Part shown: positions 1-7,713 of the stretch, piece after piece
How the letters are laid out: each line of letters begins with the position of its first letter
Numbering within the stretch: the first letter of the stretch is position 1
Assembly (NCBI RefSeq): GCF_014648195.1
Contig: NZ_BMQQ01000001.1
Coordinates: forward strand, 193,690-257,689
Reading direction: 5' to 3'
Origin: Streptomyces purpureus
GTDB taxonomy: Bacteria > Actinomycetota > Actinomycetes > Streptomycetales > Streptomycetaceae
Length of the DNA: 64,000 bases
The notes under the pieces: model-generated
Databases searched by the model: none
Seen by the model: only the letters and a program-made list of their open reading frames with translations
Told to the model about the DNA's origin: nothing
Position numbers and translations under genes: made by a program

Positions 1-64
1 CGGCCATCCGGAGTCGATTCCGGCGGGCGGTTGTACGGCCGGGGCCATGGGAGGTGACTGCGTC

Positions 65-133
65 ATGTCCGCCTCTTTCTGCGGGTCTGTGGCGAAATTT
101 CCCATCGAATGTCCGAAATGCCTTGTGATCTAG
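65..133 (+). CDS. possible 22-residue leader peptide
   Basis: A very short frame beginning MSASFCGSVAKF and ending at a TAG. It is preceded by a near-perfect Shine-Dalgarno (GGGAGGTG, about 8 nt before the ATG). The peptide holds three cysteines, two of them in a CPKC pair. No homologue is recognised. A 16-bp palindrome and the ATPase gene at 283 follow, so it could be a translated leader of that gene. The strong ribosome site is the only real evidence; it could equally be chance. Confidence 0.25.
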   Translation: MSASFCGSVAKFPIECPKCLVI

Positions 134-151
134 ATGGGGTCCGCCGTACGT

Positions 152-167
152 TGTTACACGTGTAACA
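152..167. promoter_or_regulatory. 16-bp perfect palindrome, probable operator
   Basis: TGTTACACGTGTAACA is a perfect inverted repeat about 115 bp upstream of the ATPase gene, in a relatively AT-rich patch. Its size and symmetry suit a dimeric repressor of the TetR or GntR type. No candidate regulator gene lies beside it, so the binding protein is unknown. Confidence 0.5.
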
Positions 168-282
168 CAATATGTGCGGCGCAGTAAACGCCTCGGTGCC
201 GAGCAAGTCGGACGGTGTGTGATCCCGGGAGGTTACACGAGGCAACGCGGCGGTGCGTCGCCCTTCTCGTCAGGGAGTCCCC

Positions 283-732
283 ATGTCCGGTTCCGTGTCG
301 TCCGTGATCGCCCCTCCCGCTCGCCCTCCGGGGCGCCGTATCGCCTGCTGGTCCGCGAGGGGGGTGGCGTTCGAGGTCCCCAGGGTGCGGGCGCGTCTGC
401 GCCGCACGCTCGAAGGCTGGGGCGTCGTCTGTCCGTGCGTCGAGCTGCTGCTGCTGGCCGGCACGGAGCTCCTGTCCAACGCCGTCCGGCACGCAGGCGG
501 CGCCGGAGGCCGGCTGCGGGTCACGGTCACCCTCGGCGGCGGTCGGCTGCAGCTCGACGTCGCCGACGGCGACCCTCGCCTGCCGCGCTTCTCCCCGGGC
601 GCCGATGTGGATGCGGAGAGCGGTCGTGGGCTCGCGATCGTGAGCTTCCTGGTCAACGAGGCCGGCGGTGAACTGGCGGCGTTCCGCGCGGCCGCCGGCA
701 AGGTCGTGAGGATCCGCATCCCGGTCACCTGA
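283..732 (+). CDS. ATP-binding regulatory protein, anti-sigma-factor-kinase type (HATPase_c)
   Basis: A 149-residue stand-alone GHKL ATPase domain of the RsbW/SpoIIAB-like group common in Streptomyces. The N-box reads GTELLSNAVRHAGG (about 60-73), the G1 box DVADGDPRLP (about 95-104) and the G2 box SGRGLAIV (about 113-120). Such proteins usually bind or phosphorylate an anti-sigma antagonist, or sequester a sigma factor, in the cytoplasm. ATG 283 is chosen because GGGAG precedes it and the ATPase fold needs no more N-terminus; an in-frame ATG at 253 lacks a ribosome site. No partner antagonist or sigma gene is adjacent. Confidence 0.8.
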   Translation: MSGSVSSVIAPPARPPGRRIACWSARGVAFEVPRVRARLRRTLEGWGVVCPCVELLLLAGTELLSNAVRHAGGAGGRLRVTVTLGGGRLQLDVADGDPRLPRFSPGADVDAESGRGLAIVSFLVNEAGGELAAFRAAAGKVVRIRIPVT

Positions 733-764
733 CGGGTCGTCATAAAAATCAATGTCGTGAAAAC

Positions 765-794
765 TTGACGCTCGTCAATTTAGCGAAATACTTG
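765..794 (+). promoter_or_regulatory. promoter with overlapping inverted repeat, aromatic cluster
   Basis: TTGACG (765-770) and TACTTG (789-794), 18 nt apart, form a plausible sigma-70-type promoter about 43 nt upstream of the ligase ATG. The -35 element is one arm of the inverted repeat TTGACG-CT-CGTCAA (765-778), so a repressor bound here would block polymerase. The PaaX-type regulator at the end of the cluster is the obvious candidate, by inference only. Confidence 0.45.
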
Positions 795-836
795 CCGCAC
801 TCCCTCCGCTGCCCCCGAAACCGAGGTGTGCGCCCC

Positions 837-2465
837 ATGGAGCTCTCCCCGTCCGCCCATGTGGATCCCTTCTGCCGCGACCGGCTTCCCCCCTCCTCGC
901 TCTGGCCCCAACTCCACTTCGACCTGCCGGAGTTGATGTATCCGGATCGCCTCAACTGCGCCGCCAGGCTGCTGGACGACGCCGTCGTGCGGTGGGGTCC
1001 CGACCGGCCCTGTCTCCTCACCCCGAGCGACCGCTGGACGTACGGCGACCTGCTGCGCCGCGCCAACCAGGTGGCCCGGGTCCTGACCGAGGACCTCGAG
1101 CTCGTCCCCGGGAACCGCGTCCTGCTGCGCGGTCCCAACAACCCCTGGCTCGTCGCCGCCTGGTTCGGCGTGCTGAAGGCGGGCGGTGTCGCGGTCACCA
1201 CCATGCCGATGCTGCGGGCCGCGGAACTCGCGCAACTCCACGGGATCAGCCGGCCGCTGATCGCCCTGTGCGACCACGGGTGCGCCGACGAGCTCGAAGC
1301 CGCCGACACGCCCGGGCTGACCGTGCTCACCTACGGCGGTGACGGCGAGGCGGACCTGATACGCCGGTGCACGGCCAAGGACGGCACGTTCGACAACGTC
1401 CCGACCGCAGCCGACGACGTGGCCCTCATCGCCTTCACCTCCGGCACGACCGGCAAGCCCAAGGCGACGATGCACTTCCACCGGGACGTGCTCGCCAACG
1501 CCGACACGTTCTCCCGGCACATCCTCAAGCCCCGCCCCGACGACGTCTTCACCGGCACGCCGCCGCTGGCCTTCACTTTCGGACTCGGCGGCCTGGTCGT
1601 CTTCCCGCTCCACGCCGGGGCGGCGACGCTCCTCGTCGAGCAGGCCTCGCCACGGCAACTGGCCGACCTCGTCGCCGAGCACGGCGTCACGGTCCTGTTC
1701 ACCGCCCCCACCGCATACCGGGCGATCATGGCCGCCGGCGCCGCGGACCGCCTGACCGGCCTGCGCAGATGCGTCTCCGCCGGTGAGGCCCTGCCCGCCC
1801 AGGTGTGGGAGGACTTCCACGCGGCGACCGGGCTGCGCATCATCGACGGCATCGGCGCCACCGAGATGCTGCACGTGTTCATCTCCGCCGCCGACGACGA
1901 CATCCGGCCCGGGGCGACGGGGAAGCCCGTCCCCGGCTACCGCGCCACGATCGTCGACGACGCCGGTGCGCCGGTCGCCGACGGGGAGCCCGGACTGCTC
2001 GCCGTCACCGGCCCGACGGGCTGCCGCTACCTCGACGACCCGCGCCAGACGACATACGTCAGGAACGGCTGGAACATCACCGGCGACACCTACCGCCGGG
2101 ACGCGGACGGCTACTTCTGGTACGTGGCGCGCAGCGACGACATGATCGTCTCCTCCGGCTACAACATCGCCGGTCCGGAGGTCGAGAAGGCGCTTCTCGA
2201 CCACCCCCACGTGGCGGACTGCGGCGTCGTCGGTGTCCCCGACGAGCGGCGCGGCATGGTCGTCAAGGCGTACGTGGTCCTGGTCGACGGCGTCGTCGCC
2301 GGCGAAGGCACCGTCAAGGAGCTCCAGGATCACGTCAAGCGGACCATCGCGCCCTACAAGTACCCGCGCGCGGTCGAGTTCGTGACCGACCTGCCGCGCA
2401 CCAGCAACGGAAAGCTGCGGCGCAACGTACTGCGCCGGCGTGCCGCGCACGTACCCGGCAGCTGA
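837..2465 (+). CDS. aryl-CoA ligase (benzoate-CoA ligase family; salicylate- or 2-aminobenzoate-CoA ligase)
   Basis: A 542-residue adenylate-forming enzyme that would activate an aromatic acid to its CoA thioester. Visible motifs are the P-loop FTSGTTGKPKATM (about 200-212), the A5 motif GIGATEML (about 338), the TGDTYRRD region (about 416), the hinge ARSDDMIVSSGYNIAGPE, and the catalytic lysine in SNGKLRR (about 524). The N-terminal SAHVD...LPPSSLWP pattern is typical of 2-aminobenzoate/benzoate-CoA ligases. ATG 837 is preferred because homologues begin near SAHVD and the ATG at 765 lies in the promoter. The gene heads a cluster with a thioesterase and an aryl-CoA hydroxylase. Salicylate is the preferred substrate because a gentisate dioxygenase lies downstream; anthranilate cannot be excluded. 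Confidence 0.85.
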   Translation: MELSPSAHVDPFCRDRLPPSSLWPQLHFDLPELMYPDRLNCAARLLDDAVVRWGPDRPCLLTPSDRWTYGDLLRRANQVARVLTEDLELVPGNRVLLRGPNNPWLVAAWFGVLKAGGVAVTTMPMLRAAELAQLHGISRPLIALCDHGCADELEAADTPGLTVLTYGGDGEADLIRRCTAKDGTFDNVPTAADDVALIAFTSGTTGKPKATMHFHRDVLANADTFSRHILKPRPDDVFTGTPPLAFTFGLGGLVVFPLHAGAATLLVEQASPRQLADLVAEHGVTVLFTAPTAYRAIMAAGAADRLTGLRRCVSAGEALPAQVWEDFHAATGLRIIDGIGATEMLHVFISAADDDIRPGATGKPVPGYRATIVDDAGAPVADGEPGLLAVTGPTGCRYLDDPRQTTYVRNGWNITGDTYRRDADGYFWYVARSDDMIVSSGYNIAGPEVEKALLDHPHVADCGVVGVPDERRGMVVKAYVVLVDGVVAGEGTVKELQDHVKRTIAPYKYPRAVEFVTDLPRTSNGKLRRNVLRRRAAHVPGS

Positions 2466-2478
2466 GAGAAGGCTCCTC

Positions 2479-2973
2479 ATGGACACTCCCCACACCCACC
2501 ACGCGGCCCCGCCGATCGGCAGCTGTGCCGAGGGGGCCGCCGAAGCCGGACCGGCGAACCCGGCCGGCATCGTCATCGAGCGCCGCGTCGAATGGCCCGA
2601 CACCGATGCCGCCGGCCACTACCACCACTCCACCGTCGTGCGCTGGGTGGAGGCGGCCGAGGCCGCCCTGCTGCGCCGCCTGGGCCTCGCCCATCTCTTC
2701 GGCAGCACGCCACGCGTGCACTTCGAGGCCGACTACCGGGCACGACTGTGGTTCGGCGACCTCGTACGCGTCGAACTGCGCGTCACCAAGGTCGGCGCCA
2801 CCTCACTGCACTACGCCTTCACCGTCCGCACCCAGGGCGACGAGACGGCGGCCACCGGCCGGATGTCGATCGCGCACTCCTCCTCACGCGCCTCGGGCTC
2901 CACGCCATGGCCGGACGACGTGCGAGAACTCTTCACCAAGGCGGGCCGACAGGCCCCCGAAACCTTCGGCTGA
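2479..2973 (+). CDS. hotdog-fold acyl-CoA thioesterase (4-hydroxybenzoyl-CoA thioesterase type)
   Basis: A 164-residue single hotdog domain. The signature stretch VEWPDTDAAGHYHHSTVVRW (39-58) corresponds to the 4-HBT active-site helix with its acidic residue. The first 30 residues are low-complexity. ATG 2479 has an AAGG ribosome site; an in-frame start at 2440 would overlap the ligase. The gene lies 13 nt after the ligase stop and before the hydroxylase. Its inferred role is to hydrolyse the ring-hydroxylated CoA thioester (gentisyl-CoA) to the free acid needed by the dioxygenase. Confidence 0.8.
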   Translation: MDTPHTHHAAPPIGSCAEGAAEAGPANPAGIVIERRVEWPDTDAAGHYHHSTVVRWVEAAEAALLRRLGLAHLFGSTPRVHFEADYRARLWFGDLVRVELRVTKVGATSLHYAFTVRTQGDETAATGRMSIAHSSSRASGSTPWPDDVRELFTKAGRQAPETFG

Positions 2974-3014
2974 GACGCCGTTCAGGCAGGTCAAGCTCGA
3001 TGTGTATAACTTTC

Positions 3015-3042
3015 TTGACGATCGCAGGAACTGCACTATATG
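3015..3042 (+). promoter_or_regulatory. internal promoter for the hydroxylase-to-isomerase genes
   Basis: TTGACG (3015-3020), a 16-nt spacer and TATATG (3037-3042), in an AT-rich stretch 28 nt before the GTG of the hydroxylase. The -35 hexamer is the same as that of the cluster promoter at 765, but here the second arm CGTCAA is absent. Confidence 0.5.
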
Positions 3043-3070
3043 TGGTGCCTCGAACCACCAGGAGGACGCC

Positions 3071-5452
3071 GTGCGCGTAGCAGTCATCGGCGGAGGGCCC
3101 GGCGGGCTGTACTTCGCGGCCCTGACCAAGCAGCTCTCTCCGCACTGGGAGATCACCGTCTGGGAACGGAACGCGGCCGACGACACCTTCGGCTTCGGAG
3201 TGGTCTTCTCCGACGAGACGCTCGACGGCATCGCCCAGGCCGACCCGGAGGTCTACGCGGCCATGTCCGCGGAGTTCGCCCGCTGGAGCGACATCGACGT
3301 CCGTCACCAGGGGCAGGTGCTCACCTCGGGCGGCCACGGCTTCGCCGCTCTCGGCCGCAAGCGCCTGCTGCGGATCCTCCAGGAGCGGTGTGCGGCACTG
3401 GGAGTGGACGTGCGATACCGCACGCCCGCCCCGTCCGCGGCCGAACTCGCCGCGGACCACGACCTCGTGGTGGCGAGCGACGGAGTACGGTCGCAGACCC
3501 GCGGGGCGTACGCCGACGCCTTCGGGCCGGACCTGGACGAACGGCACTGCCGCTACATGTGGCTCGCCACCGACAAGGTCTTCGAGGCCTTCACCTTCAT
3601 CGTCGCCGAACGGGACTTCGGCACCATGCAGGTCCACGCGTACCCGTTCGACGACACGCGCAGCACCTTCATCGTCGAGATCGACGAGGACTCCTGGCGG
3701 CGGGCCGGATTCGACGCCTTCGCGGCGCGCGACCTCCCGCCCGGGGCGGACGACGAGGACAGCATCCGGCTGTGCGAGGAGATCCTCGCCGAACACCTCG
3801 ACGGCCACCGGCTGATACCCAACGGCTCCCGGTGGATCCGCTTCACCACCGTGCGGAACACGAACTGGCACCACGAGAACATCGTTCTGCTCGGGGACGC
3901 CGCCCATACGGCGCACTTCTCCATCGGCTCGGGCACCAAGCTCGCCATGGAGGACGCCCTCGCCCTGGCCGCCTGCCTCCACGAACACCCCGACGTGCCC
4001 CGCGCCCTCGCCGCGTACGAGGCCGAGCGCAAGCCGGTCGTCGAGTCCACGCAGCGGGCCGCCCAGGCCAGCCTCGAATGGTTCGAGAACGTCGGCCGCT
4101 ACACCGGGCAGGAACCGCTCCAGTTCGCGTTCAACCTGCTCACGCGCAGCCGGCGGGTCACCTACGACAACCTGCGCGTCCGCGACGAGGCGTTCATCGG
4201 CGCGGTGGACACCTGGCACGCGCAGCACCAGGACCGTACGGCGACCGGCGGCCGGGCCGACGCGGCGCCCCCGATGTTCCGGCCGTTCCGGCTCGGCGGG
4301 CTCCGCCTGCGCAACCGTGTCGTCGTACCGCCCACCGCGCTCCACTCCGCGCGGGACGGTGTGCCCGGGGACGCCGAGCTCGTCCACCTCAGCACGCAGG
4401 CCGTGGGCGGGTCGGGGCTCGTCATCGCCGGTATGACGGCCGTCAGCGCCGACGGGCGCGCCACGCCCGGCTGCCCGGGCCTGTACACCGACGAGCAGGA
4501 AGCGGCCTGGCGCCGGATCACCGACTTCGTCCGCGGGCAGTCCGACACCCGCCTCGGCATCCAGCTCACCCACGCCGGACGGCGCGCCGCGACCGGCACA
4601 CCGCGGGCCGAAGGCCGGTGCCACCCCCTCGGCGAGGACGGGTGGCCGCTCGTCGCCGCGTCCGCCCTGCCCTGGGACGCGGCGAGCGCGACACCCCGCG
4701 AGGCAACACGCGAGGACATGGACGGCATCGCCCGGGACTTCGTCGCCGCGGCCCGCCGCGCCGACCGGGCCAGCTTCGACGTACTGGAACTCCAATACGG
4801 CCACGGGCACTTGATGTCGGGTTTCCTGTCACCGCTGACCAACACCCGGACCGACGACCACGGTGGCGGCCTCGCGAACCGGATGCGCTTCCCCCTGGAA
4901 GTACTGCGTGAGGTCCGCGCGGTATGGCCCGCCTCCAAAGCCCTGATCGTCCGGATCTCGGCCACCGACTGGGCCGACGGCGGCATCGGCGAAGCCGACG
5001 TGGTCGAGCTGTGCCGGGCTCTGGCCGACGCGGGCGCGGACGCCGTCGACGTATCCACCGGAGAGGTCGTCGCACACGAGCGGCCGCGCTTCGGCCGCAG
5101 CTACCAGACGCCGTACGCCGATCTGATCCGCAACACCGTCGGCGTCCCCGTCATCACCGTGGGCGCCATCTCCACCTACGACGACGTCAACTCCCTCATC
5201 CTGGCCGGCCGGGCAGACCTGTGCGCCGTCGGCCGCGCCCAGCTCCACGACCCGCTGTGGACGCTCCACGCCGCTGCCGCCCAGGGGTACAGCGGCCCGG
5301 CCGCGCCCTGGCCGGCGTACTGGAAGGCGGGCAGCGGCAGACCGCCGGGCGCCCGCACCGACCGCATACCACCCCGCCTCCAGCTGCTCCGGGACGAACC
5401 CGCGCCCGTACACCAGCGGTGGCTTCCCGAGCACGTCACGGCAGCGGGCTGA
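3071..5452 (+). CDS. bifunctional salicylyl-CoA 5-hydroxylase / oxidoreductase (2-aminobenzoyl-CoA monooxygenase/reductase type)
   Basis: A 793-residue fusion. Residues 1-390 are an FAD aromatic monooxygenase with the dinucleotide motif VAVIGGGPGGLY at the extreme N-terminus and the GD motif VLLGDAAHTAHF near 276. Residues 402-760 are an FMN Old-Yellow-Enzyme barrel starting MFRPFRLGGL. Family members hydroxylate salicylyl-CoA at C5, or oxygenate and reduce 2-aminobenzoyl-CoA. GTG 3071 is fixed by AGGAGG and by the nucleotide-binding motif. Odd point: the barrel motif usually read AHGYLL is GHGHLM here (His578, His580), so the usual catalytic tyrosine is replaced. The gene ends 13 nt before the nitrilase. 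Confidence 0.85.
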   Translation: MRVAVIGGGPGGLYFAALTKQLSPHWEITVWERNAADDTFGFGVVFSDETLDGIAQADPEVYAAMSAEFARWSDIDVRHQGQVLTSGGHGFAALGRKRLLRILQERCAALGVDVRYRTPAPSAAELAADHDLVVASDGVRSQTRGAYADAFGPDLDERHCRYMWLATDKVFEAFTFIVAERDFGTMQVHAYPFDDTRSTFIVEIDEDSWRRAGFDAFAARDLPPGADDEDSIRLCEEILAEHLDGHRLIPNGSRWIRFTTVRNTNWHHENIVLLGDAAHTAHFSIGSGTKLAMEDALALAACLHEHPDVPRALAAYEAERKPVVESTQRAAQASLEWFENVGRYTGQEPLQFAFNLLTRSRRVTYDNLRVRDEAFIGAVDTWHAQHQDRTATGGRADAAPPMFRPFRLGGLRLRNRVVVPPTALHSARDGVPGDAELVHLSTQAVGGSGLVIAGMTAVSADGRATPGCPGLYTDEQEAAWRRITDFVRGQSDTRLGIQLTHAGRRAATGTPRAEGRCHPLGEDGWPLVAASALPWDAASATPREATREDMDGIARDFVAAARRADRASFDVLELQYGHGHLMSGFLSPLTNTRTDDHGGGLANRMRFPLEVLREVRAVWPASKALIVRISATDWADGGIGEADVVELCRALADAGADAVDVSTGEVVAHERPRFGRSYQTPYADLIRNTVGVPVITVGAISTYDDVNSLILAGRADLCAVGRAQLHDPLWTLHAAAAQGYSGPAAPWPAYWKAGSGRPPGARTDRIPPRLQLLRDEPAPVHQRWLPEHVTAAG

Positions 5453-5465
5453 GAGGGAGGAACGA

Positions 5466-6518
5466 ATGGTGGAACAGATGGAGAGGCTGCCGCGCTTCAC
5501 GGCGGCGGCCGTGCAGTCCTCGCCGGTCTTCCTGGATCCGGCCGCCACGGTCGAGAAGGCCGTGTCCCTCATGGCGGAGGCCGCCTCCCACGGCGCCGAA
5601 CTGATCGTCTTCCCCGAGGTGTTCGTCCCGGGTTACCCGTACTGGAACTGGACCATGAACCCCGTCCAGGGTTCCCCGTGGTTCGAGCGCCTGTGGCGGG
5701 CGTCCGTCGACATCCCCGGCCCGCACGTGGACACGCTACGGGCGGCAGCCCGCCGCCACGGCGTCGTCCTCGTCATCGGCGTCAACGAACGAAGCCCCCA
5801 CAGCCTCGGCGTCCTCTACAACACCCTGCTCACCATCGGGCCGGACGGCGGGCTTCTCGGAGTGCACCGCAAGCTCGTCCCGACCTGGGCGGAGAAGCTG
5901 ACCTGGACCGGTGGCGACGGCAGCTCCCTCAAGGTCCACGCCACGCCCGTCGGCCCGCTCGGTGTGCTCGCCTGCGGCGAGAACACCAACACCCTCGCCC
6001 GCTTCACCCTCCTCGCCCAGGGGGAGTTGGTGCACGCGGCGAGCTACATCGCGCTGCCGGTGGCACCGGAGGACTACGACATGGCGGACGCCATCGCCGT
6101 CCGCACGGCGGCCCACAGCTTCGAGGGCAAGCTCTTCTCCGTCGTCGCCTGCTCCACGATCTCCCCGGAGATCGTGGACACCGTCGCCGGCGACGACGAG
6201 GACGTACGCCGCATGCTCGCCCGCCCCCGCAGCGCCCTCTCGGGGATCTTCGGGCCCGACGGCCGCCCCGTGACCGAGTCGCTCGTCGACGACGAAGGCA
6301 TCGTGTACGGCGAGATCGACCTGGCCAAGTGCGTCCAGCCCAAGCAGATGCACGACATCGTCGGCCACTACAACCGCTTCGACGTCTTCCGCCTGCACGT
6401 CGACAACACCCCGCGCAGCCCGGTCGTCTTCACGGCCGATCCCGCCCACCAGGCCACCGCCCCGACGCTCCCGGCCGACGACATCCCTCTCGCCGGGACC
6501 CCGAAGGAGGACTCATGA
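5466..6518 (+). CDS. nitrilase
   Basis: A 350-residue carbon-nitrogen hydrolase of the true nitrilase branch. The catalytic triad is visible: Glu51 in VFPEVF, Lys136 in HRKLVPTW and Cys170 in ACGENTNTLARF. The CGEN signature separates nitrilases from most amidases. The start is set by GGAGG five bases before ATG 5466. It sits between the aryl-CoA hydroxylase and the bicupin and shares ATGA with the latter, so it is co-translated. A nitrilase is not part of the known salicylate-gentisate route; it probably feeds the pathway by releasing the aromatic acid and ammonia from a nitrile. The substrate cannot be read from the sequence. Confidence 0.88.
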   Translation: MVEQMERLPRFTAAAVQSSPVFLDPAATVEKAVSLMAEAASHGAELIVFPEVFVPGYPYWNWTMNPVQGSPWFERLWRASVDIPGPHVDTLRAAARRHGVVLVIGVNERSPHSLGVLYNTLLTIGPDGGLLGVHRKLVPTWAEKLTWTGGDGSSLKVHATPVGPLGVLACGENTNTLARFTLLAQGELVHAASYIALPVAPEDYDMADAIAVRTAAHSFEGKLFSVVACSTISPEIVDTVAGDDEDVRRMLARPRSALSGIFGPDGRPVTESLVDDEGIVYGEIDLAKCVQPKQMHDIVGHYNRFDVFRLHVDNTPRSPVVFTADPAHQATAPTLPADDIPLAGTPKEDS

Positions 6519-7630
6519 CCACCACCGAGTACGACGACGACAGGCTGGGCCGGGCCCGCGTGTCCGACACCCCCGAACTCACCGCCTTCTACGGCGAACT
6601 GGCCGATCTGGAGGCCGGCGCCCTCTGGACGGTCGCCAACGACATCGAGCCCTGGTACCCGCACCCGAAGTCCGTCCCCGTCCTGTGGCGCTACGACGCC
6701 CTGCGCCCCCTGGTCCGCAAGGCGCTCGACCTGGTCAGGGCCGACGACGCCGGACGCCGCGTCGTCATGCTCGTCAACCCCGGCCGCAAGGACGTGAGCG
6801 CCGCCGTCGGCCTCCTCTACACCGGCCTGCAGATCATGGGCCCGGGGGAGGCGATGACCGCCCACCGCCACCAGGCCGCCGCCCTGCGCTTCGTCCACGA
6901 GGGCACCGGTGCCTGGACGATCGTCGACGGCCAGAAGCTGAAGGTCGGCCCCGGCGACTTCGCCATCACCCCCAACGGCACCTGGCACGAACACGGCAAC
7001 GAAGCCGACGACGCCCCCGTCATCTGGCAGGACGGACTGGACATCCCCCTTGTCAACGCCCTGGACGCCGGCTTCTACGAGGTCCACCCCGACCTGTACC
7101 AGCGGCCTGGGAAGGTCATCAACTCCTCGGTCCTCACCTACGGCGCCAACCTGCTGCCGTACGGAGTGGAGAAGTGGACCCGCCCCTACTCGCCGCTGCT
7201 CGCCTACCCGTGGGAGCCGACCTACGAGTCGCTGCTGAACCTCGCCAAGGCCACGGAAGGCTCTCCGTACGACGGCGTCATCGCCGAGTACACCAACCCC
7301 GTCACCGGCGGTTCCGTGATGCCCACCATGGGCGCCCACATGCAGCTGCTGCGGCCCGGCCAGGGCACCTTGGCCCACCGCCACACCGGGTCGGTGATCT
7401 ACACGGTGGCCAAGGGCCGGGGCTACTCGGTCATCGCGGGCAAGCGCTACGACTGGCAGCAGGGCGACATCTTCTGCGTCCCGTCCTGGGCCTGGCACGA
7501 GCACGCGAACCTCGACCGGAACGACGACGCCTGCCTCTTCTCCTTCAACGACTTCCCCGTGATGCGCTCCCTCGGCTTCCACCGCGAAGAGGCGTATCCC
7601 GACAACGGCGGGCACCAGACCGCCGCATGA
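6515..7630 (+). CDS. gentisate 1,2-dioxygenase-type bicupin
   Basis: A 371-residue protein with two cupin domains. The N-terminal cupin shows the metal-binding histidines TAHRHQAAALRFVHEG (His117, His119) and GTWHEHGNE (His158, His160); the C-terminal cupin repeats the pattern in LAHRHTGS and WAWHEHAN. Gentisate dioxygenases have this length and arrangement and cleave gentisate with Fe(II) to maleylpyruvate. Salicylate and 1-hydroxy-2-naphthoate dioxygenases are close relatives. The GGAGG ribosome site lies inside the end of the nitrilase gene and the ATG overlaps its TGA. The context with an aryl-CoA 5-hydroxylase supports gentisate. Confidence 0.85.
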   Translation: MTTTEYDDDRLGRARVSDTPELTAFYGELADLEAGALWTVANDIEPWYPHPKSVPVLWRYDALRPLVRKALDLVRADDAGRRVVMLVNPGRKDVSAAVGLLYTGLQIMGPGEAMTAHRHQAAALRFVHEGTGAWTIVDGQKLKVGPGDFAITPNGTWHEHGNEADDAPVIWQDGLDIPLVNALDAGFYEVHPDLYQRPGKVINSSVLTYGANLLPYGVEKWTRPYSPLLAYPWEPTYESLLNLAKATEGSPYDGVIAEYTNPVTGGSVMPTMGAHMQLLRPGQGTLAHRHTGSVIYTVAKGRGYSVIAGKRYDWQQGDIFCVPSWAWHEHANLDRNDDACLFSFNDFPVMRSLGFHREEAYPDNGGHQTAA

Positions 7631-7713
7631 GCCGCCGCCGCGCCGGAACCGCCGGCCCTGACACCGGAGCCGGCGCGGCGGCCCCCACCTCTCCCACCAC
7701 GCAAGGAACCGCC

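Noticed and set aside
780..2603. Long open frame of 607 codons antisense to the aryl-CoA ligase
   Set aside because: Antisense frames stay open in GC-rich DNA because of third-position GC. Its product is low-complexity Gly/Val/Asp/Arg without domains, while the plus-strand gene has all catalytic motifs. The same applies to other long antisense frames, for example 12527-14536, 26005-28065, 32306-34993, 46661-48724 and 56039-58357.
1805..5452. A single 1215-residue protein spanning ligase end, thioesterase and hydroxylase
   Set aside because: The frame is open through the other two genes by chance; the hydroxylase proper begins at GTG 3071 with AGGAGG and a nucleotide-binding motif at its very N-terminus.
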